A model generated the notes under the pieces. It was not told where the DNA came from and ran no database searches. It saw only the letters and a list, made by a program, of their open reading frames with translations. The position numbers and the translations under genes are program-made. From Lautropia mirabilis (GTDB taxonomy: Bacteria; Pseudomonadota; Gammaproteobacteria; Burkholderiales; Burkholderiaceae_B), in assembly GCA_945876565.1 (NCBI GenBank), contig CAMCOS010000015.1:1-53913 (forward strand): a stretch of 53,913 bases of DNA. Direction: 5' to 3'. Of the stretch, positions 36,671-45,600 are shown piece after piece (within the stretch, counting starts at the first letter, position 1; each line of letters opens with the position of its first letter).

Positions 36671-38377
36671 ATGACGAAAACGCAGCTCAAAAAGCTCAGT
36701 ATCAGAAATTTCAGAGCGCTGGCCGACGTGGAAATCCAATTCGGAACCCATGTAACGGTCATTTGCGGAAAGAACGGGACATCCAAGTCATCGATCCTCG
36801 GTATTGCAGCGCAGATTTTCAATTTCGAGAAGGACTACACCAAGGATCAGCCCCTCAAGTACCAGACGATCACCGGCGCCGAGTTCAAGTCAAAATACAA
36901 CGAGCACTTTCGCATATCCGATCAGTTTGATGTACCTGGCTCCATGGATGTCGGTATCGAGTTATACGATGGCTACACGGACAAGCCTGCGACTGCCGAG
37001 TTGGGATTGTTCAAGCGAGGGAATATTTCCAGACCTGTCGTGCGCAAGAACAGCACAGCAACCGAAGGCAACGCCAGCCGCAATTTCACGCATCCCGTCA
37101 TTTACCTCAGCCTGAAAAGGCTATACCCCATTGCCGACCGAGATTACAAGGTCCGCGACTTCGAATACCTGCGGAACCACCAGAAGAAGTTCATCGACCT
37201 AACCAACGAATTACTGAATCGGACCGCAACCGTTGCAACGAGCACAACCGGGATCATTCACTCTGCGGTCGCGCATGGCCAGAACTACGATCAGGACTCA
37301 GTATCCGCTGGCGAAGACAATGCCGGGCAACTCCTTATGGCCTTGATGTCCTTCCGAAAATTGCGGGAAGAATATCCCGATTACAAAGGGGGATTGCTGT
37401 TGATCGACGAGGCTGACGCCGGTCTGTTTCCGGCAGCCCAAATCAAGCTGATTGAAATACTGAATCGCGAATGCCAGGAGCTGAACCTGCAAGCTGTAAT
37501 GACATCTCACTCTCCAACACTTATCGAGTACACATACGAGCTTAGCAAGAAGTATCAGAAGCGATTTAAAACCGTTTATTTGAGCGACACCTACGGCAGC
37601 GTCCAGGCAATGCACGATAAGTCATGGCCTGAAGTCGATGCCGATCTCCATACCCGGATCAAACGCGCCAACAATGAAGTTTCGCTGCCAACCGTCAACA
37701 TCTATTTCGAGGACGGAGAGGCATGCGATCTTTTCAAGGCTGCGATGCGCCGCCAGCCTGCAAACAAGTTTCTCCACCTACAAGAAGTATCGCTGAGCTG
37801 CAATAACTACATTGATCTGGTGAAGCGAAAAATCCCCGAGTTTGCAAGCAAAGGGATTGTCTGCCTGGATGCAGATGTTGATGAGGCAGTAATAAAGAGA
37901 TTGCCCTCGATAGTTCTGCTGCCGGGCACATTGCCGCCAGATCAACTTATCTTTGAATATCTGTACAACCTGCCTGCCGGTCATCCTCTTTGGGCGAATC
38001 CGATTCAATTCACCCGGGCAAACCTGACGAATATTGCCCGTCCTCTGATCAACCGACTTTCCATCACCGGGCCAGTTATCAACTTGCGGACGCTGGTGGA
38101 TGCAGACCGAATGGCGAATGCCGGAAACAAGGATAAGCTCCGGGAGCTATTCAAGAATCTCTACCGACACGAAGACTTTCAGGCACTCCTCGCACAAAAA
38201 GCCTCCAGATATAGCCCGTGGCAGTGCTGGGCAAAAGACAATCCGGCACTTTGCTCCGACTTCGTTTCGCGTTTTATCAAACAATTGACAGTAACCTTGC
38301 GCGACGGTCATTTTGTGGATAGCTCGAAGCTGTACGTTCTTGGCAAACTGCCAAGCGACACCGCTGCGAAAATGTAG
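36671..38377 (+). CDS. OLD-like ATPase with divergent Toprim
   Basis: 568 aa. The P-loop is GKNGTSKSS (residues 33-41), with Ser where Gly usually precedes the Lys; I recall this variant in some AAA_15/21 ATPases. Walker B is LLLIDEADAGL (about 245), followed by TSHSPTLIEY. The C-terminal half reads YFEDGEACDLF and CLDADVDEA, which fits the Glu and DxD of a Toprim nuclease as in OLD/GajA. I choose the ATG at 36671 over a TTG at 36653. It is followed 17 bases later by a Dam-type methylase. Base composition is visibly lower in GC than the helicase and Mod genes. Confidence 0.85.
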   Translation: MTKTQLKKLSIRNFRALADVEIQFGTHVTVICGKNGTSKSSILGIAAQIFNFEKDYTKDQPLKYQTITGAEFKSKYNEHFRISDQFDVPGSMDVGIELYDGYTDKPATAELGLFKRGNISRPVVRKNSTATEGNASRNFTHPVIYLSLKRLYPIADRDYKVRDFEYLRNHQKKFIDLTNELLNRTATVATSTTGIIHSAVAHGQNYDQDSVSAGEDNAGQLLMALMSFRKLREEYPDYKGGLLLIDEADAGLFPAAQIKLIEILNRECQELNLQAVMTSHSPTLIEYTYELSKKYQKRFKTVYLSDTYGSVQAMHDKSWPEVDADLHTRIKRANNEVSLPTVNIYFEDGEACDLFKAAMRRQPANKFLHLQEVSLSCNNYIDLVKRKIPEFASKGIVCLDADVDEAVIKRLPSIVLLPGTLPPDQLIFEYLYNLPAGHPLWANPIQFTRANLTNIARPLINRLSITGPVINLRTLVDADRMANAGNKDKLRELFKNLYRHEDFQALLAQKASRYSPWQCWAKDNPALCSDFVSRFIKQLTVTLRDGHFVDSSKLYVLGKLPSDTAAKM

Positions 38378-38394
38378 CGCCGAAACCATCGATC

Positions 38395-39270
38395 ATGTAC
38401 TCAAACAAACTCTACACCCCGCTGAGATACCCTGGAGGCAAAGCACCCTTTGCTCCCTTTATTGCATCCGTAATGGAATGCAACGATCTATCCGGCGGGC
38501 ATTATCTGGAGCCATACGCGGGGGGCGCGGGTGTTGCTCTCGAATTGCTTTTTCATGGATATGCCAGCCATGTCCATATTAACGACATAGACCCCGCTGT
38601 TCATGCATTTTGGGCTGCCGTTACGCAAGAGCCAGATGCTTTGCTGGAGCTCCTGGAATCAACCCCGATCACCATGGATCAGTGGTACAGATGGCGCTCG
38701 GTACTGCGTGATGAAGTGTCAGGAACGATAGTCGAGCGCGGATTCGCCACACTGTTCATGAACAGAACGAATCGTTCCGGGATTTTGAAAGGCGGCGTTA
38801 TCGGCGGCAAGGAGCAAAGTGGTGAGTACAAGCTCGATGCGCGCTTCAAGAAGGATGTGCTTGCTGCCAGAATCAGAAAGATTGCCGATCATGCGGAAAG
38901 AATCACCGTGCATAGCGAGGATGCATTTGCACTTCTGCGTAGATGCAGCCGCTTGCTCCCGAAACGGTCCCTTATTTACCTGGACCCGCCCTATTACGTG
39001 AAAGGACGCGGGCTTTATCGCAATTACTATGGCCATGACGATCATCTGGCGATTGCCCAAGCGCTCCAGTCAAGGCAATTCAAGCGACCATGGATTGTTT
39101 CCTACGATAACGCGGAAGAAATCCGGGAGATGTATCAGCTCAGCAAGGGGTTGAGCTATGGATTGAATTACACCGCCCAGAAACGTTACGTCGGCAACGA
39201 GATCATGTTTTTCAGTCAGGGATTACTGGTTCCGGAGGACGCTGTCCCTCAGTCGAAGCTTGCCGCGTAG
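38395..39270 (+). CDS. Dam-type (D12 class) N6-adenine methyltransferase
   Basis: 291 aa. The N-terminal LRYPGGKAPF is typical of Dam, motif I is EPYAGGAG (about residues 40-47), and motif IV is DPPYY (about 197-201). The motif order I then IV makes it alpha class, unlike the beta-class Mod downstream. It probably methylates adenine in a short site; GATC cannot be asserted. Pairing with the OLD-like ATPase suggests self-protection of a nuclease (inference). The stop is 23 bases before the second mod scar. Confidence 0.9.
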   Translation: MYSNKLYTPLRYPGGKAPFAPFIASVMECNDLSGGHYLEPYAGGAGVALELLFHGYASHVHINDIDPAVHAFWAAVTQEPDALLELLESTPITMDQWYRWRSVLRDEVSGTIVERGFATLFMNRTNRSGILKGGVIGGKEQSGEYKLDARFKKDVLAARIRKIADHAERITVHSEDAFALLRRCSRLLPKRSLIYLDPPYYVKGRGLYRNYYGHDDHLAIAQALQSRQFKRPWIVSYDNAEEIREMYQLSKGLSYGLNYTAQKRYVGNEIMFFSQGLLVPEDAVPQSKLAA

Positions 39271-39293
39271 ATACCCTCAAGACAAGAAGCTGT

Positions 39294-39404
39294 ATGGCCA
39301 AACAAAAACTCGAACTCACCTGGATTAGCAAGGAGAACCGGTCCAAGATGGAGCCGGCAGCACTGGAGGCAGGGGTTGCAGGCAAGGAAAGGCTGATGAA
39401 ATGA
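39294..39404 (+). pseudogene. Remnant of mod 5' end, scar 2
   Basis: A 36-codon frame begins MAKQKLELTWISKENRSK, matching Mod residues 1-18 (MTKKQKLELTWIGKETRPK); similarity is lost soon after. Its stop overlaps the SIR2 start (ATGA at 39401-39404). The scar could therefore act as a translated leader coupled to the SIR2 gene. Confidence 0.85.
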
Positions 39405-42400
39405 ATAGCCAGATCACTGACCTTCCCGATTACGCAGCGCTGAAGAAACTCGCGGCTGCGCTTTGGCAAGAGAACAACTCTTACTATGGTGCGGCAGTCA
39501 TGGTCGGAGCAGGATTCAGTCGCGTCGCTGCCTCAACAGGCGACGTCAAGAAAAAATTGCCTCTCTGGAACGAGCTTTCCGAGATTTTGGCAAAGGACAT
39601 CGGTTCCAGTAAACAGACTGATCCTTTGCGTCAGGCTGAGGAATATCGAGCCTACTTTGGACAGCAGGCACTCCTTGATTTGCTCAAGAAAGCGGTTTCC
39701 GATACATCCTGGAGTCCAGGTGCTCTGCACAATAACTTGTTAGAACTACCGTGGTCTGAGGTGCTGACTACCAACTGGGACACTTTGCTTGAACGCGCCT
39801 CGGTCGACGTTCATCAACCTGCGTACAACGTCGTCAATCGACAGGAAGACCTTGCCAGTGCTCGCGCCCCCCGCATCGTCAAGCTCCATGGAACGATCGG
39901 CGTTACCGATGAACTGATTTTCACGCAGGAAGATTTTCGAAAATACCCACAGCGCCATGCGGCTTTTGTCAATTTCGCACGGCAAGTGTTCATTGAAAAC
40001 GAACTTTGCCTGCTGGGCTTTTCAGGCGACGATCCGAACTTTCTGCAATGGGCAGGGTGGGTGCGAGATCATCTGGCAACCCATGCCCGACGTATCTATC
40101 TTGTTGGCGCGTTGAACTTGACTGCCGCGAAGCGGAAATATCTCGAATCCATCAATGTTGCCCCGATTGATTTGAGCCTGTTGGTGGCCGATTACGATGA
40201 ACCGGATGCCAAACATGCTGAGGCGACGAAGATTTTCATCGAGGCTCTGCAAAAGCTCAAACCCAAGCAGGCTTGGGAATGGAGTCCAACACAGCTGCAT
40301 CGCAGCACGCTAACCAGTGAAGAGAGTACAAGAACCCATCGGGATTCAGCTTATGCCGCCAAGCTGCTGGAGGAGCAGATCAAGACGCTTGAATCAGATA
40401 GGGCGGCCTACCCCGGTTGGCTGACCTGCCCGCCATCGCTACTCTTCAGTTTGCAACACCAGCTTAGTGATCCGTGGCCAACACCCCAAAGCCTGTCTGC
40501 AATGACGCCAGACAGCCGCGCCAAACTACTGTACGAAATTTCGTGGCGTTGTGATGTGACTTACCAGGCCCTTCCATCTTGGCTGGCGCAAGAGCTTCTG
40601 ACGATATGTGACCCTGCACATCCAAGCACATTGACCAAGAGGCAACAGATGGAAATCGCCCTGTTGCTATTGAAAAGCACACGATGGCTGGACAAATCCG
40701 AGTCGCAATCGATTGAGCAAGCGACGACTGCCATACTGGAGCGAAATGCGAAACATTGGCCGGAAGTCATTAACGAGCTCACATACCATTGCGCCATCGT
40801 AGCGCGAGACCAGTTCGATTACCCTGCCATTGAAAGCGCCATTGAAAAAGTCATACCGAATACTCCGGTCTGGAAGCTGAAAAAGGCATCTCTCTTGGCT
40901 GAACTTTGCCGGTTTGATGAAGGCAAGGGCTTGGTTGCAGACGCGTATCGGGATTTGCTCGACCAGAATCGCAAAGACAGAAATTCGATTCATGTGCTTT
41001 CACGTTTGGCATGGGCACACTGGCTAATGCGCGGCATTGATCTATGGTCGTCGGGGAAAGAGTTCAAAGCATTTCCCTCCAGCTACCAAGACCCCAAATG
41101 TAGTCCTTGGAGTCACATCGAACATATTCAGGAGCGAGTTTCCAAGGCCCTTGAGAAACAACGAGAGCATCAGGGTATAGAGCCTCTCTTCGAGCCAGGG
41201 AGCTACAAGGATAATTCCAAGACGATCACATTCAACAGCGAGTTGCATCCACTACTTCTTTTGGACGGCATATCCCAAACCGTAGGCATGCCGTTGCGAT
41301 GGAGTGGCATAAGTTTTCTGGTTGAGCCAGCCGCCGAGCTCTCTGAGCTGGACGATATAGATGATGTACATCGGTTTGCCCTGGCAATTCGGACTGCGAA
41401 CAGCGATTCCTCGAATGTACTGAAAAAGGTATTTTCTCGGACGCGAGTTGCATGCTTTTCGAGTGAGGATACGTATTGCCTGATGGCTCGCTGTCAGTCC
41501 GCCATTGGCTACTGGGGTACAAGATTGACCGGAGATACCTCAACTGCACGGATTCACATAGTTGAACGTCTTCGGATATTTATTGAAGTCCTTGCGCGCA
41601 TATCAGTTCGCGCAACACCCGAACAGGCCAAGGAGTTCTTCCGGCTTGCGCTTGCAATTGGCACGAAGCCGGCGGCGCATAATCATTGGTTGGCTGATTC
41701 ACTCAGGCATCTGAGCGACTATGCACTTGAAAGTGTCCCAAAGGATCAACAGCATGAGTTGCTTGGGGAGGCACTGTCCTTCCCACTTCAAACTGAAATC
41801 AATCTCGGCGCACATCCGGAGTGGCTCAATCCTGTCATTCGATATCCGGGAGAGAGGAGTCCCAATGCAGCCCTTGACCGCCGCATTGATAAAATCATTG
41901 ACCGTATAGCGCCTTGCTCACCTCAAAGCGTGCCCGCGCTCTTGCGCTTGCTACCCCTGCTCGATGAGGGCTTTCTTACGGTTGCGGAGCGCGAAAAAAT
42001 TGGAGAAAAAGTGTGGGGTTCAGCGCCTGATTATCAGTCGCTTCCACAGACTGGCCTATTTACATATGTACTCTTGAAACTTCCTGCACCTGACGATTCG
42101 GCAGCAAGAAATGCCGTCAGGCGGTATCTTTTCGAGGCTCGGGACGATCATTCATTCGGTTCGACGTTATTGAGGGACATTGGAGGTGCCGCGAGAGCAA
42201 AAGGTGTTGAGGAGCTTCCATCCGCAGAGCAGGCTGCGGCTTATTTTGAGAAGCTGGTTTCATGGAGAGATAAGAAGGTCGCCGAGGATACTTTCAGGCT
42301 TTTTGATCAAGAAGATCAAAAAGGAAATTTGATTGGTCAAGTACTTGCCTACGCTATTGCTCCTGCGTTGCCTGTTGAGGCACTGAATCAAGATAATTTC

Positions 42401-42958
42401 GACAAACTGCTAGCTTTCCATGCAGAGGTTGAAGCCCCCGCAACTGCCATTGCACTTTCCCGTTTCGCTGCATCCAATGAGCTTTTTTCTGGGAAAGTCG
42501 AAAAATGCATACGCCAAGGCTTGCAGGGGCACGATGCAAACAAAGTGGCATCTTCAGCATTTGCTCTGCTGAAATGGCGGGAAATAAAGACATCTTCGGC
42601 CACGGACAGACTAACCTCGCGGCTGGTCTATCTGCTGGGTTCGAATCTGGGTGGCGGCTTGCCAGCTTTGCTGTGGACTGCCGGGCAGATGTATGCCAAG
42701 GGCTATCTTTCAAAAGGCGATACGGAATCGTTGATAGACAGTGTGCCGATGGTTTTCGACAGCACTGATTACAAGAATATCTCTCCATTTAGCCGGGAGT
42801 CTGTCAGCATTTCACTGGTTCGTGCGGAGTGCGCCAGGTTGGCGCGGGCTATTCTCAACACGCGTCAAGACACGAACAACGAGCTGATCCGGGTCTTGGA
42901 AGAAGCCAAACAGGACGCGCTGCCCGAAGTCCGGTTTGCCGATAATGCGGATGATTAG
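39401..42958 (+). CDS. SIR2-domain defence protein, 1185 aa
   Basis: The N-terminal SIR2_2 domain (residues ~15-260) has GAGFSR (36-41), TTNWD (123-127), KLHG with the catalytic His163, and LLGFSGDDPNF. Defence sirtuins of this kind, such as DSR1/DSR2 and ThsA, destroy NAD+ when phage is sensed. The remaining ~900 residues are helical repeat-like with no recognised domain and probably sense or regulate. It is longer than DSR2. The gene is lower in GC than mod/res, starts by ATGA overlap with scar 2, and ends 6 bases before the intact mod. Confidence 0.9.
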   Translation: MNSQITDLPDYAALKKLAAALWQENNSYYGAAVMVGAGFSRVAASTGDVKKKLPLWNELSEILAKDIGSSKQTDPLRQAEEYRAYFGQQALLDLLKKAVSDTSWSPGALHNNLLELPWSEVLTTNWDTLLERASVDVHQPAYNVVNRQEDLASARAPRIVKLHGTIGVTDELIFTQEDFRKYPQRHAAFVNFARQVFIENELCLLGFSGDDPNFLQWAGWVRDHLATHARRIYLVGALNLTAAKRKYLESINVAPIDLSLLVADYDEPDAKHAEATKIFIEALQKLKPKQAWEWSPTQLHRSTLTSEESTRTHRDSAYAAKLLEEQIKTLESDRAAYPGWLTCPPSLLFSLQHQLSDPWPTPQSLSAMTPDSRAKLLYEISWRCDVTYQALPSWLAQELLTICDPAHPSTLTKRQQMEIALLLLKSTRWLDKSESQSIEQATTAILERNAKHWPEVINELTYHCAIVARDQFDYPAIESAIEKVIPNTPVWKLKKASLLAELCRFDEGKGLVADAYRDLLDQNRKDRNSIHVLSRLAWAHWLMRGIDLWSSGKEFKAFPSSYQDPKCSPWSHIEHIQERVSKALEKQREHQGIEPLFEPGSYKDNSKTITFNSELHPLLLLDGISQTVGMPLRWSGISFLVEPAAELSELDDIDDVHRFALAIRTANSDSSNVLKKVFSRTRVACFSSEDTYCLMARCQSAIGYWGTRLTGDTSTARIHIVERLRIFIEVLARISVRATPEQAKEFFRLALAIGTKPAAHNHWLADSLRHLSDYALESVPKDQQHELLGEALSFPLQTEINLGAHPEWLNPVIRYPGERSPNAALDRRIDKIIDRIAPCSPQSVPALLRLLPLLDEGFLTVAEREKIGEKVWGSAPDYQSLPQTGLFTYVLLKLPAPDDSAARNAVRRYLFEARDDHSFGSTLLRDIGGAARAKGVEELPSAEQAAAYFEKLVSWRDKKVAEDTFRLFDQEDQKGNLIGQVLAYAIAPALPVEALNQDNFDKLLAFHAEVEAPATAIALSRFAASNELFSGKVEKCIRQGLQGHDANKVASSAFALLKWREIKTSSATDRLTSRLVYLLGSNLGGGLPALLWTAGQMYAKGYLSKGDTESLIDSVPMVFDSTDYKNISPFSRESVSISLVRAECARLARAILNTRQDTNNELIRVLEEAKQDALPEVRFADNADD

Positions 42959-42964
42959 AACTAC

Positions 42965-44584
42965 ATGACCAAGAAACAAAAACTCGAACTCACCTGGATC
43001 GGCAAGGAAACCCGCCCCAAGCTGGAACCGCGCATCCTGCTGGAAGACCCGGCGAAGAGTTACCACGCCAAACGCCGTCTCACCAGCGCCGACATTTTCG
43101 ACAACCGGCTGATCTTCGGCGACAACCTGCTGGCGCTGAAGGCGCTGGAGGCGGAGTTTTCCGGCAAGGTGAAATGCGTATTCATCGACCCGCCGTACAA
43201 CACCGGCAGCGCCTTCACGCATTACGACGATGGCGTCGAGCATTCGATCTGGCTGTCGTTGATGCGCGACCGGCTGGAGATCATCAAGCGGCTGCTGTCG
43301 AATGAAGGTTCGTTGTGGATCACCATCGACGACAACGAAGCGCACTACCTCAAGGTGTTGTGTGATGAGGTTTTTGGGCGGGCGAATTTTGTATCGAATA
43401 TCATCTGGCAGAAAAAATTCTCCCCCCAAAACGACGCAAAATGGATTAGCAACAGTCACGATCACGTGCTTTGCTACGCTGTGGACAAGAGCCTTTGGTT
43501 CCCCAACGCACTCCCGCGCACAGCCGAAATGGATGATCGATATAAGAACCAAGATAATGATCCAAGAGGCCCATGGACAGCGACTGACCTAACCCGTGCA
43601 GAGCATCGAGACCGTGATTACTGGGGACTTGTCACTCCTTCTGGGAAAACAGTGTTCCCAGCCAAAGGGCGCAGTTGGAGTCGGCCAAAGGAAAATATTG
43701 AGAAGCTTAAGGCGGAAGGCAGGCTTTGGTTTGGCCCCAACGGGAGCAACCTTCCACGCTTGAAAAAGTACCTCAGCGAAATGGAAGGTGGCCTCACGCC
43801 ACAGTCAATCTGGTTCCATAACGAGGTTGGAAACAACCAAGAAGCCAAGAAGGAAATTCTTCAGCTTGATACCGAAACTGTGTTTGATACCCCGAAACCA
43901 GAACGACTAATCAATCGAATTCTCCATCTTGCCACCAACCCCGGAGACCTCGTCCTAGACTCCTTCGCGGGCTCCGGCACAACCGGAGCCGTCGCCCACA
44001 AAATGGGCCGGCGCTGGATCATGATCGAGCTTGGCGAGCACTGCCACACCCACATCATTCCGCGCCTGCAAAAGGTCATCGACGGCGAGGACAAGGGCGG
44101 AATTACCGAGGCCGTGGGCTGGAAGGGCGGCGGCGGCTTCCGCTATTACCGCCTGGCGTCCTCGCTGCTGGAAAAGGACAAGTGGGGCAATTGGGTCATC
44201 AACCACGACTACAACGCCGCCATGCTGGCCGAGGCGCTGTGCAAGCTGGAAGGATTCACCTATGCGCCATCGGATGCGGTGTATTGGCAGCACGGCCATT
44301 CCACCGAGCGGGATTTCGTCTATGTCACCACGGCCAGCCTGACCCATGAGCAGTTGCAGCAGTTGTCCGACGAGGTGGGGCCGGAGCGGTCGCTGTTGGT
44401 GCTGTGCACGGCTTTCCGCGCCAAGGCTGATGCCTACCCCAACCTGACGGTGAAGAAGATTCCCAAGCAGGTACTGTCGCGCTGCGAGTGGGGACACGAC
44501 GATTATTCCTTGCAGGTGGAAAACCTGCCGAAGGAAGCGTCCAAGCCAGGGCAGCAATCGCTGTTCGACGGGGGGGAGTCATGA
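42965..44584 (+). CDS. mod: Type III restriction-modification methylase Mod
   Basis: 539-aa beta-class N6-adenine methyltransferase. DPPYNTG (residues 75-81) comes before the SAM motif DSFAGSGTT (about 332). Between them (nt ~43380-43950) lies the target-recognition region, which is visibly AT-richer than the flanks, as expected after a TRD exchange. The stop overlaps rhuM (ATGA). Two truncated copies of its first codons occur upstream. With Res it should methylate one strand of a short asymmetric site; the site cannot be predicted. Confidence 0.94.
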   Translation: MTKKQKLELTWIGKETRPKLEPRILLEDPAKSYHAKRRLTSADIFDNRLIFGDNLLALKALEAEFSGKVKCVFIDPPYNTGSAFTHYDDGVEHSIWLSLMRDRLEIIKRLLSNEGSLWITIDDNEAHYLKVLCDEVFGRANFVSNIIWQKKFSPQNDAKWISNSHDHVLCYAVDKSLWFPNALPRTAEMDDRYKNQDNDPRGPWTATDLTRAEHRDRDYWGLVTPSGKTVFPAKGRSWSRPKENIEKLKAEGRLWFGPNGSNLPRLKKYLSEMEGGLTPQSIWFHNEVGNNQEAKKEILQLDTETVFDTPKPERLINRILHLATNPGDLVLDSFAGSGTTGAVAHKMGRRWIMIELGEHCHTHIIPRLQKVIDGEDKGGITEAVGWKGGGGFRYYRLASSLLEKDKWGNWVINHDYNAAMLAEALCKLEGFTYAPSDAVYWQHGHSTERDFVYVTTASLTHEQLQQLSDEVGPERSLLVLCTAFRAKADAYPNLTVKKIPKQVLSRCEWGHDDYSLQVENLPKEASKPGQQSLFDGGES

Positions 44585-45600
44585 GCGAACTGACCACTCG
44601 CGCGACCAGCCCGGTCATTCTCTATACCACCGGCGATGGCAAGGTTACGGTGGATGTCTGGTTCGCCAGCGACAATTTCTGGCTGACCCAGAAGGCGATG
44701 GCGGAACTGTTTGGGGTGAAAACGCCGGCCGTCAACAAGCACCTGAAGAACATATTCGCCACGGGCGAGCTGATCGAGGATTCAGTTGTTTCCGTTTTGG
44801 AAACAACTGCCGCCGACGGCAAGACCTACGCTACCCGGTTCTACAACCTCGACGCCGTGATTGCGGTGGGCTACCGGGTGAATTCGATCAAGGCCACGCA
44901 TTTTCGCATCTGGGCAACCCAGGCGCTACGGGAATACATGGTCAAGGGTTTCTTGCTCAACGACGAGATGCTCAAGAACGGGCGCAGCTTCGGGCAGGAT
45001 TATTTCGACGAACTGCTGGAGCGCATCCGCGAGATTCGCGCCAGCGAACGCCGTGCCTATCAGAAGATCGCCGACGTATTCGAGCAGTGCAGCAGCGACT
45101 ACCAGAGCAATGGCGAAGAGACACAATTGTTCTTCCAGATGGTGCAGAACAAATTGCACTTCGCCAGCACGGGGCACACCGCCGCCGAGATCGTGCATGG
45201 TCGCGCCGATGCCGACAAGCCGTTCATGGGGCTGACGACCTGGAAAAACGCCCCGCGCGGCAAGATTCTCAAGAGCGATGTCACCGTCGCCAAGAACTAC
45301 CTGAACCAGTCCGAGCTGGACAAGCTGAACCGGCTGGTTTCGATGTTCATCGACTTTGCCGAAATGCGTGCACTGAATCGGCAGGTGATGACGATGAAGG
45401 ACTGGCTGGCATGGGTAGGGCGCTTCCTGGACTTCACCGATCAGCAGGTGCTGGAAAACGCCGGCAAGATTTCCCAGGAGATGGCCCGCGTCAAGGCCCA
45501 TGCCGAATATGAAAAATTCCGCGTGCAGCAGGACCTAGATTACCGGTCCGATTTCGATTTGCGACTGGCGCACTATCTGAAAGGCGAAGGGAAGTCATGA
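44581..45600 (+). CDS. RhuM family protein
   Basis: 339 aa. VDVWFASDNFWLTQKAMAELFGVKTPAVNKHLKNIFATGEL, FYNLDAVIAVGYRVNS and HFRIWATQALREYMVKGF are the Virulence_RhuM signature. The N-terminus looks like a helix-turn-helix or KilA-N/BRO-related DNA-binding domain. The C-terminal part ends in Arg/Asp-rich helices. The biochemical role is unknown. It overlaps mod and res by ATGA on both sides, so it is made in step with them and is likely part of the system. Confidence 0.88.
   Translation: MSELTTRATSPVILYTTGDGKVTVDVWFASDNFWLTQKAMAELFGVKTPAVNKHLKNIFATGELIEDSVVSVLETTAADGKTYATRFYNLDAVIAVGYRVNSIKATHFRIWATQALREYMVKGFLLNDEMLKNGRSFGQDYFDELLERIREIRASERRAYQKIADVFEQCSSDYQSNGEETQLFFQMVQNKLHFASTGHTAAEIVHGRADADKPFMGLTTWKNAPRGKILKSDVTVAKNYLNQSELDKLNRLVSMFIDFAEMRALNRQVMTMKDWLAWVGRFLDFTDQQVLENAGKISQEMARVKAHAEYEKFRVQQDLDYRSDFDLRLAHYLKGEGKS

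Noticed and set aside
36500-39404. mod remnants as independent small genes
   Set aside because: Their sequences are copies of the Mod N-terminus that stop abruptly; they are better explained as scars, although translation as leaders is possible.
44926-45501. 191-codon minus-strand frame opposite rhuM
   Set aside because: It lies fully within a recognised RhuM gene and has no family features.
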